Source: Granulicella sp. L46 (lineage in GTDB: Bacteria; Acidobacteriota; Terriglobia; Terriglobales; Acidobacteriaceae). From it: a stretch of 64,000 bases of DNA. Below, piece by piece: positions 1 to 8,865 of the stretch; position 1 is the stretch's first letter; every line of letters begins with the position of its first letter. The stretch is from positions 331,159 through 395,158 of the forward strand of contig NZ_LMUT01000025.1 in the NCBI RefSeq assembly GCF_009765785.1. The letters are read 5' to 3'. The translations under genes were made by a program, and so were the position numbers. Under the pieces are notes generated by a model. It searched no databases. It saw only the letters and a program-made list of their open reading frames with translations, and was not told where the DNA came from.

Positions 1-170
1 AAGCAGATTCCCAGAGGGAATGACAGAAGAAAGGCAACAGCAGAGGCAAGGGCAACTGCAAAGGCAAGGCAAGAACCAATACAGGGATCCTTCGCTTTGC
101 TCGAGGATGACGGCGAAAAACAAGCAACGGCAATGGCAGAAACAAGCAACAGCAACGGCAATGCCGTCGG
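1..170. repeat. Low-complexity GGCAA/CAGCAA-rich intergenic tract
   Basis: This stretch holds no convincing gene. It is built from imperfect reiterations of GGCAAC, GGCAAG, AGCAAC and GGCAAT, concentrated at about 34-75 and 119-165. Around 84-112 it is interrupted by a segment containing GGGATCC, TTCGCTTTGC and GAGGATGAC. A short related stretch (GGCAACAGCAAAGG) reappears at about 52854-52867. The open frame running through it encodes a Gln/Arg-rich peptide that simply translates the repeat, so it was not called as a gene. Confidence 0.5.
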
Positions 171-1376
171 TTAGGTTGCTGGTTGGGAGGTGGGTCTTAA
201 GGCGGTGGCGATTAGGGCCGCTAATAGGAAAGCTGCGCTGGTAATGAGGAGGGCCGAGGCTAGGCCGTGATGTTCGGAGATTAGGCCGATGAGGTAGGGG
301 GCGGCGGCGCTGGCTATGCGGCCTATGTTGTAGACGAAGCCCATGGCCGTGGCTCGGATGGGGGTGGGGAATAGGTCGGCGGCGATTACTGCGAAGCCGC
401 TGAAGTAACCGGTGCCGAAGAAGCCTACGATGGGACCGATGACCAGCAGCAGCCAGGGGTTGGCGACCGCGGCGAAGAGGGGGACTACTGCGGCCGCGAT
501 AAGGAGATAGCTGATGTAGGTGCGCTTGGCTCCGAAACGCTCGGCGATGCTGCCGAAGCTGATGTAGCCGGCGAAGGTTCCGAGCTGCATGACTATGGTC
601 CAGGTGGAGGTGTTGACGATGGAGAGGCCGTGGCCGCCTTGTGCGATAGGGAGAGAGAGGAAGCGGGGGGTCCAGGTGAATAGGCCCCACCAGGCGAAGA
701 GGGTGGCGGCGTTCATGGTGGAGCAGATGAGGGTGGGGCGGGCTAGTGGGCCGAGGAAGAGTTGCAGGGGCGACGGGTTGGAAAGGCGGTCGCGCTGGAA
801 GAGGGCTGGTTCGGGAACGCTGCGGCGGATCCAGAGAGTTAGGAGCGCGGGGAGGATTCCGGCGAAGAAGACGGCGCGCCAGCCGAAACGCGGGAGGATG
901 AGGGCGGTGATGGCGGCTCCTAGCGCGTAGCCTATGGCCCAGAAACTTTGTACGAAGGCGAGGGCCTTGCCTCGCGCGGCGGCGGGGAAGGTTTCGGCTA
1001 CGAGAGCGGCTCCGGAGGCCCACTCGCCACCCATGCCTAGGCCGAGAACGATGCGGCAGGCGGCTAGGGCGAGAGCGGTGTGCGTGAGTCCGCAGGCGGC
1101 GGTGGCGATGGAGTAGATGAGGAGGCTGGCGTTGAGGGCTCGGGTGCGGCCGAGGCGGTCGGCGAACCAGCCAAAGAAGAGGCCGCCGACGGCCGCGGAA
1201 ATAAGTGTGGCGGACATCATTGCGCCGGAGAGCGCGGAGGATAGGTGAAGGTCGCGCTGTACGGCGGGGAGGATCATGGCGTAGAGCATGACGTCCATGC
1301 TGTCGAGCATCCAGCCGAGAGCGGCGGCGGCTAGGGCTCGGCGCTGGGCGGGGGATGCGTTGGTTAGCCAGGACAT
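171..1376 (-). CDS. MFS transporter, sialate/metabolite:H+ symporter type
   Basis: A 401-residue inner-membrane protein with about 12 hydrophobic segments, the usual size for the major facilitator superfamily. After TM2 it carries the loop motif GWFADRLGR (about residues 69-77), which matches the MFS signature G-x3-D-R-x-G-R. GLGMGGEWASGAALVAE (about 113-129) resembles the organic-acid/sialate symporter branch. It is divergently transcribed from the hydantoinase genes with about 76 bp between starts, so a shared promoter region is likely. Uptake of the hydantoinase or oxoprolinase substrate is a reasonable inference. No clear Shine-Dalgarno precedes the ATG. The substrate cannot be read from sequence. 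Confidence 0.85.
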   Translation of the reverse strand: MSWLTNASPAQRRALAAAALGWMLDSMDVMLYAMILPAVQRDLHLSSALSGAMMSATLISAAVGGLFFGWFADRLGRTRALNASLLIYSIATAACGLTHTALALAACRIVLGLGMGGEWASGAALVAETFPAAARGKALAFVQSFWAIGYALGAAITALILPRFGWRAVFFAGILPALLTLWIRRSVPEPALFQRDRLSNPSPLQLFLGPLARPTLICSTMNAATLFAWWGLFTWTPRFLSLPIAQGGHGLSIVNTSTWTIVMQLGTFAGYISFGSIAERFGAKRTYISYLLIAAAVVPLFAAVANPWLLLVIGPIVGFFGTGYFSGFAVIAADLFPTPIRATAMGFVYNIGRIASAAAPYLIGLISEHHGLASALLITSAAFLLAALIATALRPTSQPAT

Positions 1377-1452
1377 AAGGGCAGGGATAGGGAGACGCTC
1401 GGTGCGGTTGGTTCAAGCATACTGGTGGGGATTGGTTTGCGGAGGGCGGATT

Positions 1453-3429
1453 GTGGGGGAAGCTTTGCGGATTGCGGTCGACACGGGGGGGACGTTCACG
1501 GATTGCGTTGCGATGGTGGATGGGGAGATGCGCGTGGTGAAGGTGCGGTCTACGCCGGGTGATCCGGGACGGGCGGTGATGGAGGGGGTGGGGTTGCTGG
1601 GGGCGGGTGCGGGCGTTGAGTTGAGGCATGGGACTACTGTTGGGACGAATGCAATGTTGGAGCGGACGGGGGCTCGGGTGGCGTTTGTTACTACGGCGGG
1701 GTTTGAGGACACGATTGCGATTGGGCGGCAGACGCGGCCGAAGCTTTATGCGTGGACACAGCCCGCGGCGGTTTGCCTGGTGCCGGAGGAGTTGAGATTT
1801 GGAGTGCCGGAGAGGGTTAGCGCTGAGGGAGAGGTGTTGCAGCGGCCTTCCGATGCGGAGTTGGAAGAGTTGGTGGAGAGGGTGCGGGCTAGTGGGGCGG
1901 AGACGGTGGCGGTGTCGCTGCTGTTTGCGTTTTTGAATGCGGAGAATGAGGCGCGGGTGGTGGGGGCTCTGGAGGCGTTGGGGCTGCCGCTGTCGGTGGG
2001 GCATCGGATGCTGCCGGAGTTTCGGGAGTACGAGCGAGGATCGACGTTGGTGGTGAATGCTTATCTGGCACCGTTGATGCAGGGGTATTTGCTGGGGCTG
2101 GAGAGTGAGGTGGCGAAGAAGTACGCGGGGGGGACGGTGGAGGTGATGCAGTCGTCGGGCGGAATTGTGGGGGCGGGGCTGGCGGCGCGGGAGCCGGTGC
2201 GGACAGTGCTGAGTGGGCCGGCGGGCGGGGTGATTGGCGCGTGGGAGATGGCGAAGGCCGCGGGGTTTGAGCGGGTGATTGGGTTCGATATGGGTGGGAC
2301 GTCTACCGATGTTTTTCTGGCGGATGCGGAGACTGGCGGCGTGCGGCGAACGAATGAAAGCGTTGTGGCGGGTGTGCCGGTGAGCGTGCCGATGCTGGAT
2401 ATTCATACCGCGGGCGCGGGGGGTGGGTCGCTGGCGAGGTTTGATGCGGGCGGACTATTGTGGGTGGGGCCAGAGTCTGCTGGCGCGGAGCCGGGGCCGA
2501 TTTGCTTTGGGCGCGGTGATTTGCCGACGGTGACAGATGCGAATTTGCTGCTGGGGCGTTTGGATGAAGAGCAGTTTATGGGTGGAGGGGTGAAGTTGGA
2601 TGCGGAGCGGGCGCGGGAGTGCTTTGCGGCTCGGCGCGGCGGGCTGAAGAGCGTGGAGGCGTTTGCGGCGGGGATTCTGCGGGTGGTGGAGACGCAGATG
2701 GACCGAGCGATTCGCGTGATTTCGGTGGAGAGGGGGCATGACCCGCGGAGGTTTGCGCTGGTGGCGTTCGGTGGCGGCGGGCCGCTGCATGCTTGTGCCG
2801 TGGCGCGAGCTCTCCGTGTGCCGACGGTGATGATTCCGGCGATGCCGGGTGCGCTGAGCGCGGTGGGGATTTTGCTAGCGGATGCGGTGCGGGATTACTC
2901 GCGGACGGTGATGCTTCCGGGCGCACGGATGGGCGAGTTGGAGGCGGAGTTTGCAGCGATGGAGGAGGTGGGGGTGCGGGAGTTTGCGGGGAAGAAGTTT
3001 GAGGTGGAGAGGACGGTGGATGTTCGGTACGTCGGACAGGGGTATGAGTTGAACGTGGTGCATGGGGTGGATGCGGCGGAGAGGTTTCACCTGATGCATG
3101 AGCAGCGGTATGGGTTTGCGAATCGCGAGCGCGGGTTGGAGATTGTGAATGTGCGCGTGCGGTTGAGGGTTCGGAGTGAGAAGTATGAGCCGGTGCGGGA
3201 GAAAATGCGCGCCGGGGATGGAGCGGAGGCGCTGCGGAGGGAGAAGCAAGTTTATTTTGATGGGGCGTGGGTAAGGGCTCGGGTGTTTGATCGGGAGAAG
3301 TTGCGGGCGGGGGATGAGTTCGAGGGGCCGGCGCTGGTGGCGGAGTATACGTCGGCTACGGTGGTGCCGCCGGGGGCGCGGTTGGTGGTGGATGAATTTC
3401 GGAATTTGGTGATTGGGGTGGGCGCATGA
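1453..3429 (+). CDS. hyuA: Hydantoinase/5-oxoprolinase subunit A
   Basis: Predicted 658-residue ATP-dependent amidohydrolase subunit of the HyuA/acetone carboxylase-beta/5-oxoprolinase family. These enzymes use ATP to open cyclic amides such as N-methylhydantoin or 5-oxoproline. The N-terminal nucleotide-binding signature DTGGTFTD is at residues 10-17 and a second phosphate-binding motif, GFDMGGTSTD, at about 277-286. The open frame extends upstream to 1288, but those residues overlap the divergent MFS gene and are not family-like. The GTG at 1453 has GGAGG at 1441-1445 and begins just before the signature, so I chose it. It overlaps hyuB by four bases (ATGA), implying translational coupling. 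The exact substrate is not determinable. Confidence 0.9.
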   Translation: MGEALRIAVDTGGTFTDCVAMVDGEMRVVKVRSTPGDPGRAVMEGVGLLGAGAGVELRHGTTVGTNAMLERTGARVAFVTTAGFEDTIAIGRQTRPKLYAWTQPAAVCLVPEELRFGVPERVSAEGEVLQRPSDAELEELVERVRASGAETVAVSLLFAFLNAENEARVVGALEALGLPLSVGHRMLPEFREYERGSTLVVNAYLAPLMQGYLLGLESEVAKKYAGGTVEVMQSSGGIVGAGLAAREPVRTVLSGPAGGVIGAWEMAKAAGFERVIGFDMGGTSTDVFLADAETGGVRRTNESVVAGVPVSVPMLDIHTAGAGGGSLARFDAGGLLWVGPESAGAEPGPICFGRGDLPTVTDANLLLGRLDEEQFMGGGVKLDAERARECFAARRGGLKSVEAFAAGILRVVETQMDRAIRVISVERGHDPRRFALVAFGGGGPLHACAVARALRVPTVMIPAMPGALSAVGILLADAVRDYSRTVMLPGARMGELEAEFAAMEEVGVREFAGKKFEVERTVDVRYVGQGYELNVVHGVDAAERFHLMHEQRYGFANRERGLEIVNVRVRLRVRSEKYEPVREKMRAGDGAEALRREKQVYFDGAWVRARVFDREKLRAGDEFEGPALVAEYTSATVVPPGARLVVDEFRNLVIGVGA

Positions 3430-4991
3430 GCGGTGTGGATGCGGTGGAGCTGGCGGTGTTTCAGAGTGCGATGCACTCGATTGCGGAGGAGATGGGGGCG
3501 GCGCTAAGGCGGACGGCGATCTCTCCGAATATCAAGGAGCGGCAGGATTATTCTTGCGCTGTGTTTGATGCGGCGCATCGGGTGATTGCGATGGGCGATC
3601 ATATGCCGGTGCATTTGGGGTCGATGCCGATGAGTGTGGAGGCTGCGGTGAGCGCACTGCGGTTGGAGCGCGGGGATGTGGCGATATTGAATGATCCCTA
3701 TGCGGGGGGGACGCATCTGCCGGATATCACGATGGTGATGCCAGTGTTTTGTGAAGGCAAAGATGAGGCTAGTTTTTTTGTGGCGGCGCGGGCGCATCAT
3801 GCGGATGTGGGTGGGATGTTTGCGGGGTCGATGGGACCGGCGCGGGAAATCTTTCAGGAGGGGCTGAGGATTCCTCCGGTGAAGCTGGTGCGGGGTGGGG
3901 TGGTGGATGAGGGGTTGATGGCGATGGTGTTGCTGAATGTGCGGACGCCACAGGAGCGGGAAGGGGATTTGGCGGCGCAGATTGGCGCTTGCCGCGTGGG
4001 GGAGCAGAGATTGTTGGGATTGGTTGAGCGGTATGGCGTGGAGCGGCTTGGTGTATTGGGAGAGGAGTTGCTGGATTATTCGGAACGGCTGGTAAAGGCG
4101 GAGTTGCGGATGCTGCCTTCGGGGACGTATGAGGCGGAGGATTTTCTGGATGATGATGGCGTGACGGATGAGCGGATAAGGATTGCGGTGAAGATTTCGG
4201 TTGATGCGGGGGCGATGACGGTTGATTTTGCGGGGACTTCGCGGCAGGTGGCGGGGAGCGTGAATGCGGTGCGGGCTATTACGCTGTCGGCTTGCTTTTA
4301 TGTGCTGCGGTGTTTGCTGGGGGAGGATGCTCCGGCTACTGCGGGGATTCTACGGCCGTTGACGTTGGTAACAGAAGCAGGGAGTGTGGTGGACGCCTGG
4401 CCGCCGGCTGCGGTGGCAGGAGGGAATGTCGAGACGTCGCAGCGCATGGTGGATACGCTGCTGCGGGCGTTGGCGAAGGCTGCGCCGGAGAGAGTTCCGG
4501 CGGCGAGTGCGGGGACTATGAGCAATCTTACGATTGGAGGGGTGGATGCTCAGACGGGTTCGGTATTTACATACTACGAGACGACTGCGGGAGGGATGGG
4601 TGCAAGTGCTGCGGGGGACGGGCTGTCAGGGGTGCAGACGCACATGACAAACTCGCTGAATACTCCGGTGGAGGCGCTGGAGTTTGCGTATCCGCTGCGG
4701 ATGAGGCGGTATGGGTATCGGCGCGGGTCGGGTGGCGAGGGGATGCATCGCGGTGGCGACGGGTTGGTGAAGGAGGTGGAGATGTTGTGCGATGCGGAGG
4801 TGACGTTGCTGGCGGATCGTCGGATGGTGAGGCCTTATGGGTTGGAGGGTGGTGCGGAAGGCGCGGCGGGACGCGCTGTGTTGCGCGAGGGAGATGAAGA
4901 GCGGGAGTTGCGCGGGAAGTGTAGCGCACGGGTGAAGCGTGGTGCGGTGTTGCGGCTGGAGACTCCGGGTGGTGGCGGTTGGGGCCGGTAG
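3426..4991 (+). CDS. hyuB: Hydantoinase/5-oxoprolinase subunit B
   Basis: A 521-residue protein of the HyuB family, the obligate partner of HyuA in N-methylhydantoinase, 5-oxoprolinase and acetone carboxylase-alpha type complexes. Near residues 89-100 it has the family motif NDPYAGGTHLPD, followed by a conserved Gly/Pro-rich stretch GPAREIFQEGLRIPP. Length fits the family. Its ATG overlaps the hyuA stop codon in an ATGA junction. Both genes have unusually G-rich coding strands with heavy GGG and GTG use, as do several other genes here. Expected to be cytoplasmic in a heteromultimer with HyuA. Confidence 0.9.
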   Translation: MSGVDAVELAVFQSAMHSIAEEMGAALRRTAISPNIKERQDYSCAVFDAAHRVIAMGDHMPVHLGSMPMSVEAAVSALRLERGDVAILNDPYAGGTHLPDITMVMPVFCEGKDEASFFVAARAHHADVGGMFAGSMGPAREIFQEGLRIPPVKLVRGGVVDEGLMAMVLLNVRTPQEREGDLAAQIGACRVGEQRLLGLVERYGVERLGVLGEELLDYSERLVKAELRMLPSGTYEAEDFLDDDGVTDERIRIAVKISVDAGAMTVDFAGTSRQVAGSVNAVRAITLSACFYVLRCLLGEDAPATAGILRPLTLVTEAGSVVDAWPPAAVAGGNVETSQRMVDTLLRALAKAAPERVPAASAGTMSNLTIGGVDAQTGSVFTYYETTAGGMGASAAGDGLSGVQTHMTNSLNTPVEALEFAYPLRMRRYGYRRGSGGEGMHRGGDGLVKEVEMLCDAEVTLLADRRMVRPYGLEGGAEGAAGRAVLREGDEERELRGKCSARVKRGAVLRLETPGGGGWGR

Positions 4992-5271
4992 CGCGGTGAG
5001 ATTGTTTTCACTGGCTCCGATGGGCGTTGTCGGCCGCCCACCCGTCCGCAAAAAGCGCGTACGGATGGGGCACCCGGCCGTTGTCTTTCCGTGGAGTGGA
5101 GTTGTCTATAACGCCGCCTTTGGGGATCAATGCTCAAACAGATTTCTAGGAACACTGGCTCCGAGGTATGCGCGGCCTTAGATATTTCAAACTCAACATT
5201 CGAGCCTTGCGGTCCATAGGCTATGCGAGGTCACCGGATTGGAGCGGTTCTCGAAAAGTCTGGGACGGAGC
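4992..5271. other. Intergenic gap with a dispersed hairpin repeat
   Basis: This 280-bp gap follows hyuB and lies between convergent genes. It contains a copy of the dispersed hairpin repeat at 5037-5077. No T-tract terminator is evident. Short frames through it at about 5168-5350 have no family-like sequence and were not called. Confidence 0.5.
5037..5077. repeat. REP-like dispersed hairpin, copy A
   Basis: The element has a left arm CCCGTCCG and a right arm CGGATGGG that pair with one G-T wobble around an A-rich loop, followed by GGGGCACCCGG. The same arrangement recurs at 46189-46228, and related fragments lie at 38511-38540 and 48766-48828. It falls only between genes. It resembles the REP-like elements scattered through acidobacterial chromosomes, but no associated REP transposase (RAYT) gene is in the window. 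Confidence 0.6.
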
Positions 5272-5847
5272 CTACTCGTGTAGCGCGGGGCGTGAGGAGA
5301 TGAGCGCCTTGTTGTGGCGCATTAGCAAGACCAGCGCACGTCGCAGATAGAGGGCGAGTAGCGGCATCGCAATTGCGGCCACAACGCCCCATACGATCAG
5401 CGCATGCCACTCCCATTGCCAGATGTTGTGAAGCAGTCGCAGGGGATGCCGGCTCAGGTGCTCGATTTGGCGGCGATTAAGCGGAAGGCTTCGCGTGTGG
5501 AATAGATGCACGCCGAGTTCAATGAACGGAAGGAATAGCACCAGGTGAATGGGAGTCATTGAGTGTGCGCCAATTTGTGATGCGACCTGGCTGAGACCGA
5601 AGGCCCAGGCGAGCAAGATGACGATGAAGGTGGTGAGTCCTACGGAAGGATTGATGCCAATGACGATGCCCAGGGCGAGACTCCAGGCTAGACGTCGCGG
5701 TGTGACGCCGCCGCGCAGAAGACGGAGGAGCGGCCGCAGAACTTTACAGCGAAACGTCTCGCGTAGCGACTCAGGCACCAGCATGAGAGGTTGGATGCCG
5801 ATTGGGGGTGCCAGGGCGTTGCGGGAAGGCTGGTTGCTGCTCCGCAC
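5272..5847 (-). CDS. DUF2062 domain membrane protein
   Basis: A 191-residue protein with the DUF2062 signature. A basic stretch is followed by WSLALGIVIGINPSVGLTT and a hydrophobic segment, then HSMTPIHLVLFLPFIELG and a C-terminal membrane segment around residues 150-175. The family has no established biochemical function and is often encoded near lipid or cell-envelope genes. It lies 22 bp downstream of the acyl-CoA synthetase on the same strand, suggesting co-transcription. The assigned GTG start has no good ribosome binding site. The ATG at 5784 is an alternative that keeps the whole domain. Confidence 0.75.
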   Translation of the reverse strand: MRSSNQPSRNALAPPIGIQPLMLVPESLRETFRCKVLRPLLRLLRGGVTPRRLAWSLALGIVIGINPSVGLTTFIVILLAWAFGLSQVASQIGAHSMTPIHLVLFLPFIELGVHLFHTRSLPLNRRQIEHLSRHPLRLLHNIWQWEWHALIVWGVVAAIAMPLLALYLRRALVLLMRHNKALISSRPALHE

Positions 5848-5869
5848 CCTTGGCCGATGCGAGGTTGGG

Positions 5870-7462
5870 TCACTTGGTTAGGACTTTTTCGTGCGAATGG
5901 TTGGTGGTCCAGAACTGCGCACGGAGTTGGCCTTTTAGGATCTTGCCCGTGCCTCCTTTGGGGAGAGGCTCGGTCTGGATGACGAAGCGGCGGGGGAGTT
6001 TGAATTTGCCTAAGTGCTTGCGGGCGGTTTCGAGGAGTTGCTCTTCGGTGATGGCGGAATTCGCGGCGACGACGACGATGGCGACGGGAATTTCTCCCCA
6101 GCGAGGGTCGGGGGCGGCGACCACTACGCACTCGAGGACGCCGTGGTGGGTGAGGAGAGCATGTTCGACTTCGATGGAGGCGATGTTTTCGCCGCCGCTG
6201 ATGATGATGTCCTTCTTGCGGTCGACGATGCGGAAGAACTTTTCGGGACTCCAGACGGCCATGTCGCCGGTGTGCAGCCAGCCCTCGATGAGGGCTTCGC
6301 GGGTGAGCTTGGGGGAACGATAGTAGCCGTCCATGACCTGGTCGCCGCGGACGACTAGTTCGCCGACGGTGGTGTTGTCCTGGGGGACGTCGCAACCCTG
6401 GCTGTCGACGACGCGAACGTCGGTGCCGATGACGGGCCAACCGGCGGAGGCGGAGAAGCGGAGGCGCTGGTTGTCGTCGGCGAAGTGGTTGGTGCCTTTC
6501 GGACGAGCTGTACTGACGACGGGCGAGGTCTCGGTAAGACCGTAGCCGACGGTGATGCTGGTGTGCGGAAGGAAAGCTTCGAGTTGCGCGATGAGCTCGG
6601 GTGAAGAGGCTGCGCCGCCGAGGATGACGTATTTGAGGCTGGAGAGATCGTGTTGCGTACGTGTGGGGCAGGAGAGCAGGGCTGCTGCCATCGTGGGCAC
6701 CAGGATCACGTAAGAGACGCGCTCCTCTTCGATGAGGCGGAAGATGGTGGGAGGGTCGAAGCGGCGCAGCATGACATGTTTGAAGCCGCACATGGTGCCG
6801 AATTGCGGGAAGCCCCATCCATTGGCGTGGAAGAGCGGGATGGTGTGGAGGAGGACGTGGCCGTCGTCGTGATCGAGCGAGGCGGCGAGCGACAGGGCGT
6901 GCAGGTAAAGGGTGCGGTGCGAGAGCATGACGCCTTTGGGTGCGCCAGTGCTGCCGCTGGTATAGAAGAGTTCGGTGATGGCGGTTTCGTCGATGGCCAT
7001 GAGGTCGGGCATGGGGATGGGGGCGTGCTGGAGGAGCGAGGCAAGCGTGAGGTCCGTGGTGGAGTCGTTGATGGCGATGAAGAGGCAGTCGGGGACGGCG
7101 TGGCGAAGCTGTTCGACGATGGCGGAGAAGTCGTTCTCGTAGAGGAGGACGGTGGGCTGCGCGTGGCGGAGGATGACTTCGAGCTCGGTGGGGTGGAGAC
7201 GTACGTTGAGCGGCATGACAATGGCGTCGGCGAGCGGTATCGCATAGTAGCTTTCGAGCAGCGCGCTGCTGTTGAAGCTGAGGACGCCGATACGGTCGTC
7301 GGGGGCAACGCCGTTGGCGACCAGGCCTGCGGCTATGCGGCGGCAGCGGTCAGCGAACTGGGCGTAGGTGGTACGGGTTTCTCCTTCGACCACGCCGATC
7401 TTCCCAGGGTAGAGATCCAGGGCGCGAAGGAGACAACGCAGGGGAGTGAGAGGAACATGCAT
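5870..7462 (-). CDS. Acyl-CoA synthetase (AMP-forming), long-chain fatty acid-CoA ligase type
   Basis: A 530-residue member of the ANL adenylating superfamily, activating a carboxylic acid to acyl-AMP and then acyl-CoA in the cytoplasm. The P-loop-like motif YTSGSTGAPKG is at residues 167-177. GYGLTETSP and GWLHTGD follow in order, and the C-terminal PLPKGGTGKILK supplies the catalytic lysine of the adenylation half-reaction. All core motifs are intact, so it is probably active. Medium- or long-chain fatty acid is the usual annotation for this branch, but chain length cannot be deduced. It is probably co-transcribed with the downstream DUF2062 gene. Confidence 0.88.
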   Translation of the reverse strand: MHVPLTPLRCLLRALDLYPGKIGVVEGETRTTYAQFADRCRRIAAGLVANGVAPDDRIGVLSFNSSALLESYYAIPLADAIVMPLNVRLHPTELEVILRHAQPTVLLYENDFSAIVEQLRHAVPDCLFIAINDSTTDLTLASLLQHAPIPMPDLMAIDETAITELFYTSGSTGAPKGVMLSHRTLYLHALSLAASLDHDDGHVLLHTIPLFHANGWGFPQFGTMCGFKHVMLRRFDPPTIFRLIEEERVSYVILVPTMAAALLSCPTRTQHDLSSLKYVILGGAASSPELIAQLEAFLPHTSITVGYGLTETSPVVSTARPKGTNHFADDNQRLRFSASAGWPVIGTDVRVVDSQGCDVPQDNTTVGELVVRGDQVMDGYYRSPKLTREALIEGWLHTGDMAVWSPEKFFRIVDRKKDIIISGGENIASIEVEHALLTHHGVLECVVVAAPDPRWGEIPVAIVVVAANSAITEEQLLETARKHLGKFKLPRRFVIQTEPLPKGGTGKILKGQLRAQFWTTNHSHEKVLTK

Positions 7463-7587
7463 CGGGTGGGAGCCTCGGGATTAGTTGTTGGCCAGCTGCT
7501 CTTTCAGGTGGTTGGGCGAGAGAGGGCACAAGATGGGGGCAGTGTAGGTGGCGACAGCAAGGTCTGTCCAGTTACGGTTGGCTTGTC

Positions 7588-8760
7588 TTACTCCAAGTTC
7601 AGCACAGGCTCCGACGGCGCTGAGTGGTCTTCCTCGTCGCTTTGGAAGTTGCTGAGGCCGACTCCTACGAGGCGAAAGAGTTGGGACGGATCGAGTTCGA
7701 CGCGGTCACGGAGGGAGAGAGCAATGGTGGCCAGCTCTTCGGAGGATGAAGGAAGCACAGGAGACGTTAGGCTGCGGGTGAGGGAACGGAATTCTTTGGT
7801 TTTCAACTTGAGGACGACGGTTCTTGCACCGCGCTGATTGTTGCGGGAGGCGTTCCAAACTTTTTCGGCGAGTTGTCGAATGGCCGGTCCGGTTTCTGCA
7901 AGGGGAATGTCTTCGGGGAAGGTATCTTCGGCGGAGATTTGCTTGCTCAAGCGATTGGCTACTACTGGGTTGTGATCGATGCCTCGTGCGAGTTCGTAGA
8001 GACGCACGCCATAACGACCAAAGTAGTTTTCGAGCGTGGTTAGGTCCATCGCGTGGATGTCGCCGACGGTCTTGATACCGGCCTGCTTCATTCGTTCTTC
8101 GGTGACTTTGCCAACGCCAGGAATACGACCGACTGGCAGGGGAAGAAGGAAGGCCTGGATTTCGTGCGGCTGAATGACGAAGAGGCCGTTGGGCTTCTTC
8201 CAGTCGGAAGCGATCTTGGCGAGGAATTTATTGGGAGCGACTCCGGCTGAGGCGGTGAGTTTCAGCTCATCCTGAATCTGTTCTCGAATGGCTTTGGCTA
8301 CGCGGGTTGCGGTGGGGAGGCCTGTCAGATTTTCAGTCACGTCTAGATAGGCTTCATCGAGAGAGAGCGGCTCGATCATCGCGGTATGACGTTCGAAGAT
8401 GGCGCGCGCGGCCAGCGAGGCCGCCTTATAGCGAACGAAGTCCGGCTTGATGAAGATGGCATCGGGGCAGAGGCGCTCTGCGGTCAATGCGGGCAGGGCC
8501 GAGCGCACTCCATAACGACGCGCTTCGTAGGATGCGGCGCAGACGACTGACCGCTTGCCCTGCCATGCGACGACAACAGGTTTGCCGCGTAGGGCAGGGT
8601 CGTCTCTCTGTTCAACCGATGCATAAAACGCGTCCATATCGATGTGAACGATCTTGCGCAGTTGGATGGAACTGGCGAGGGGGTCTGCCGAGGTTGAGAT
8701 GAGGGTGTCCATGGACGGAATGGATGCTTCGGACGACTCGCGCAAAACGTGTTCATTCAT
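7588..8760 (-). CDS. dinB: DNA polymerase IV (Y-family translesion polymerase)
   Basis: A 390-residue Y-family polymerase that bypasses damaged template bases. The palm motif VHIDMDAFYASVE is at residues 38-50 (metal ligands D41 and probably D43). The second acidic motif SLDEAYLD is at 133-140, giving D135 and E136. A helix-hairpin-helix region (GRIPGVGKVTEERM) and the little-finger domain follow. The first about 30 residues are not family-like. The true start could be the ATG at 8712, although neither site has a clear Shine-Dalgarno. An ATTC-N7-GTTC direct repeat lies immediately upstream. Confidence 0.92.
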   Translation of the reverse strand: MNEHVLRESSEASIPSMDTLISTSADPLASSIQLRKIVHIDMDAFYASVEQRDDPALRGKPVVVAWQGKRSVVCAASYEARRYGVRSALPALTAERLCPDAIFIKPDFVRYKAASLAARAIFERHTAMIEPLSLDEAYLDVTENLTGLPTATRVAKAIREQIQDELKLTASAGVAPNKFLAKIASDWKKPNGLFVIQPHEIQAFLLPLPVGRIPGVGKVTEERMKQAGIKTVGDIHAMDLTTLENYFGRYGVRLYELARGIDHNPVVANRLSKQISAEDTFPEDIPLAETGPAIRQLAEKVWNASRNNQRGARTVVLKLKTKEFRSLTRSLTSPVLPSSSEELATIALSLRDRVELDPSQLFRLVGVGLSNFQSDEEDHSAPSEPVLNLE

Positions 8761-8768
8761 TCTGGCAT

Positions 8769-8783
8769 ATTCGCTAATTGTTC
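8769..8783 (-). promoter_or_regulatory. Possible LexA-type direct repeat upstream of dinB
   Basis: On the minus strand this reads GAAC-N7-GAAT, one base from the GAAC-N7-GAAC direct repeat known for alphaproteobacterial LexA. It sits 9-23 bp before the assigned dinB ATG, a position consistent with SOS repression. The acidobacterial LexA box is not something I can confirm, and a 7-of-8 match to a short motif can occur by chance. Confidence 0.3.
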
Positions 8784-8865
8784 GCCTATACTGCGGAGAA
8801 GAAATTCGACCGACATACTTCGCCGCGGAGAAAGATAGCGAAGCGGGAAATGGGACCCAGCGTCT

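Noticed and set aside
20-244. 74-codon frame on the plus strand at the window start
   Set aside because: Its Gln/Arg-rich product is a direct translation of the GGCAA-type repeat tract, with no ribosome site or family character.
1288-1452. N-terminal extension of hyuA from ATG 1288
   Set aside because: It overlaps the divergent MFS gene, is not family-like, and a GTG with GGAGG spacing lies just before the conserved N-terminus at 1453.
6650-7837. Long plus-strand frame (395 codons) opposite the acyl-CoA synthetase
   Set aside because: It is the antisense shadow of a gene with clear ANL motifs and its product has no domain.
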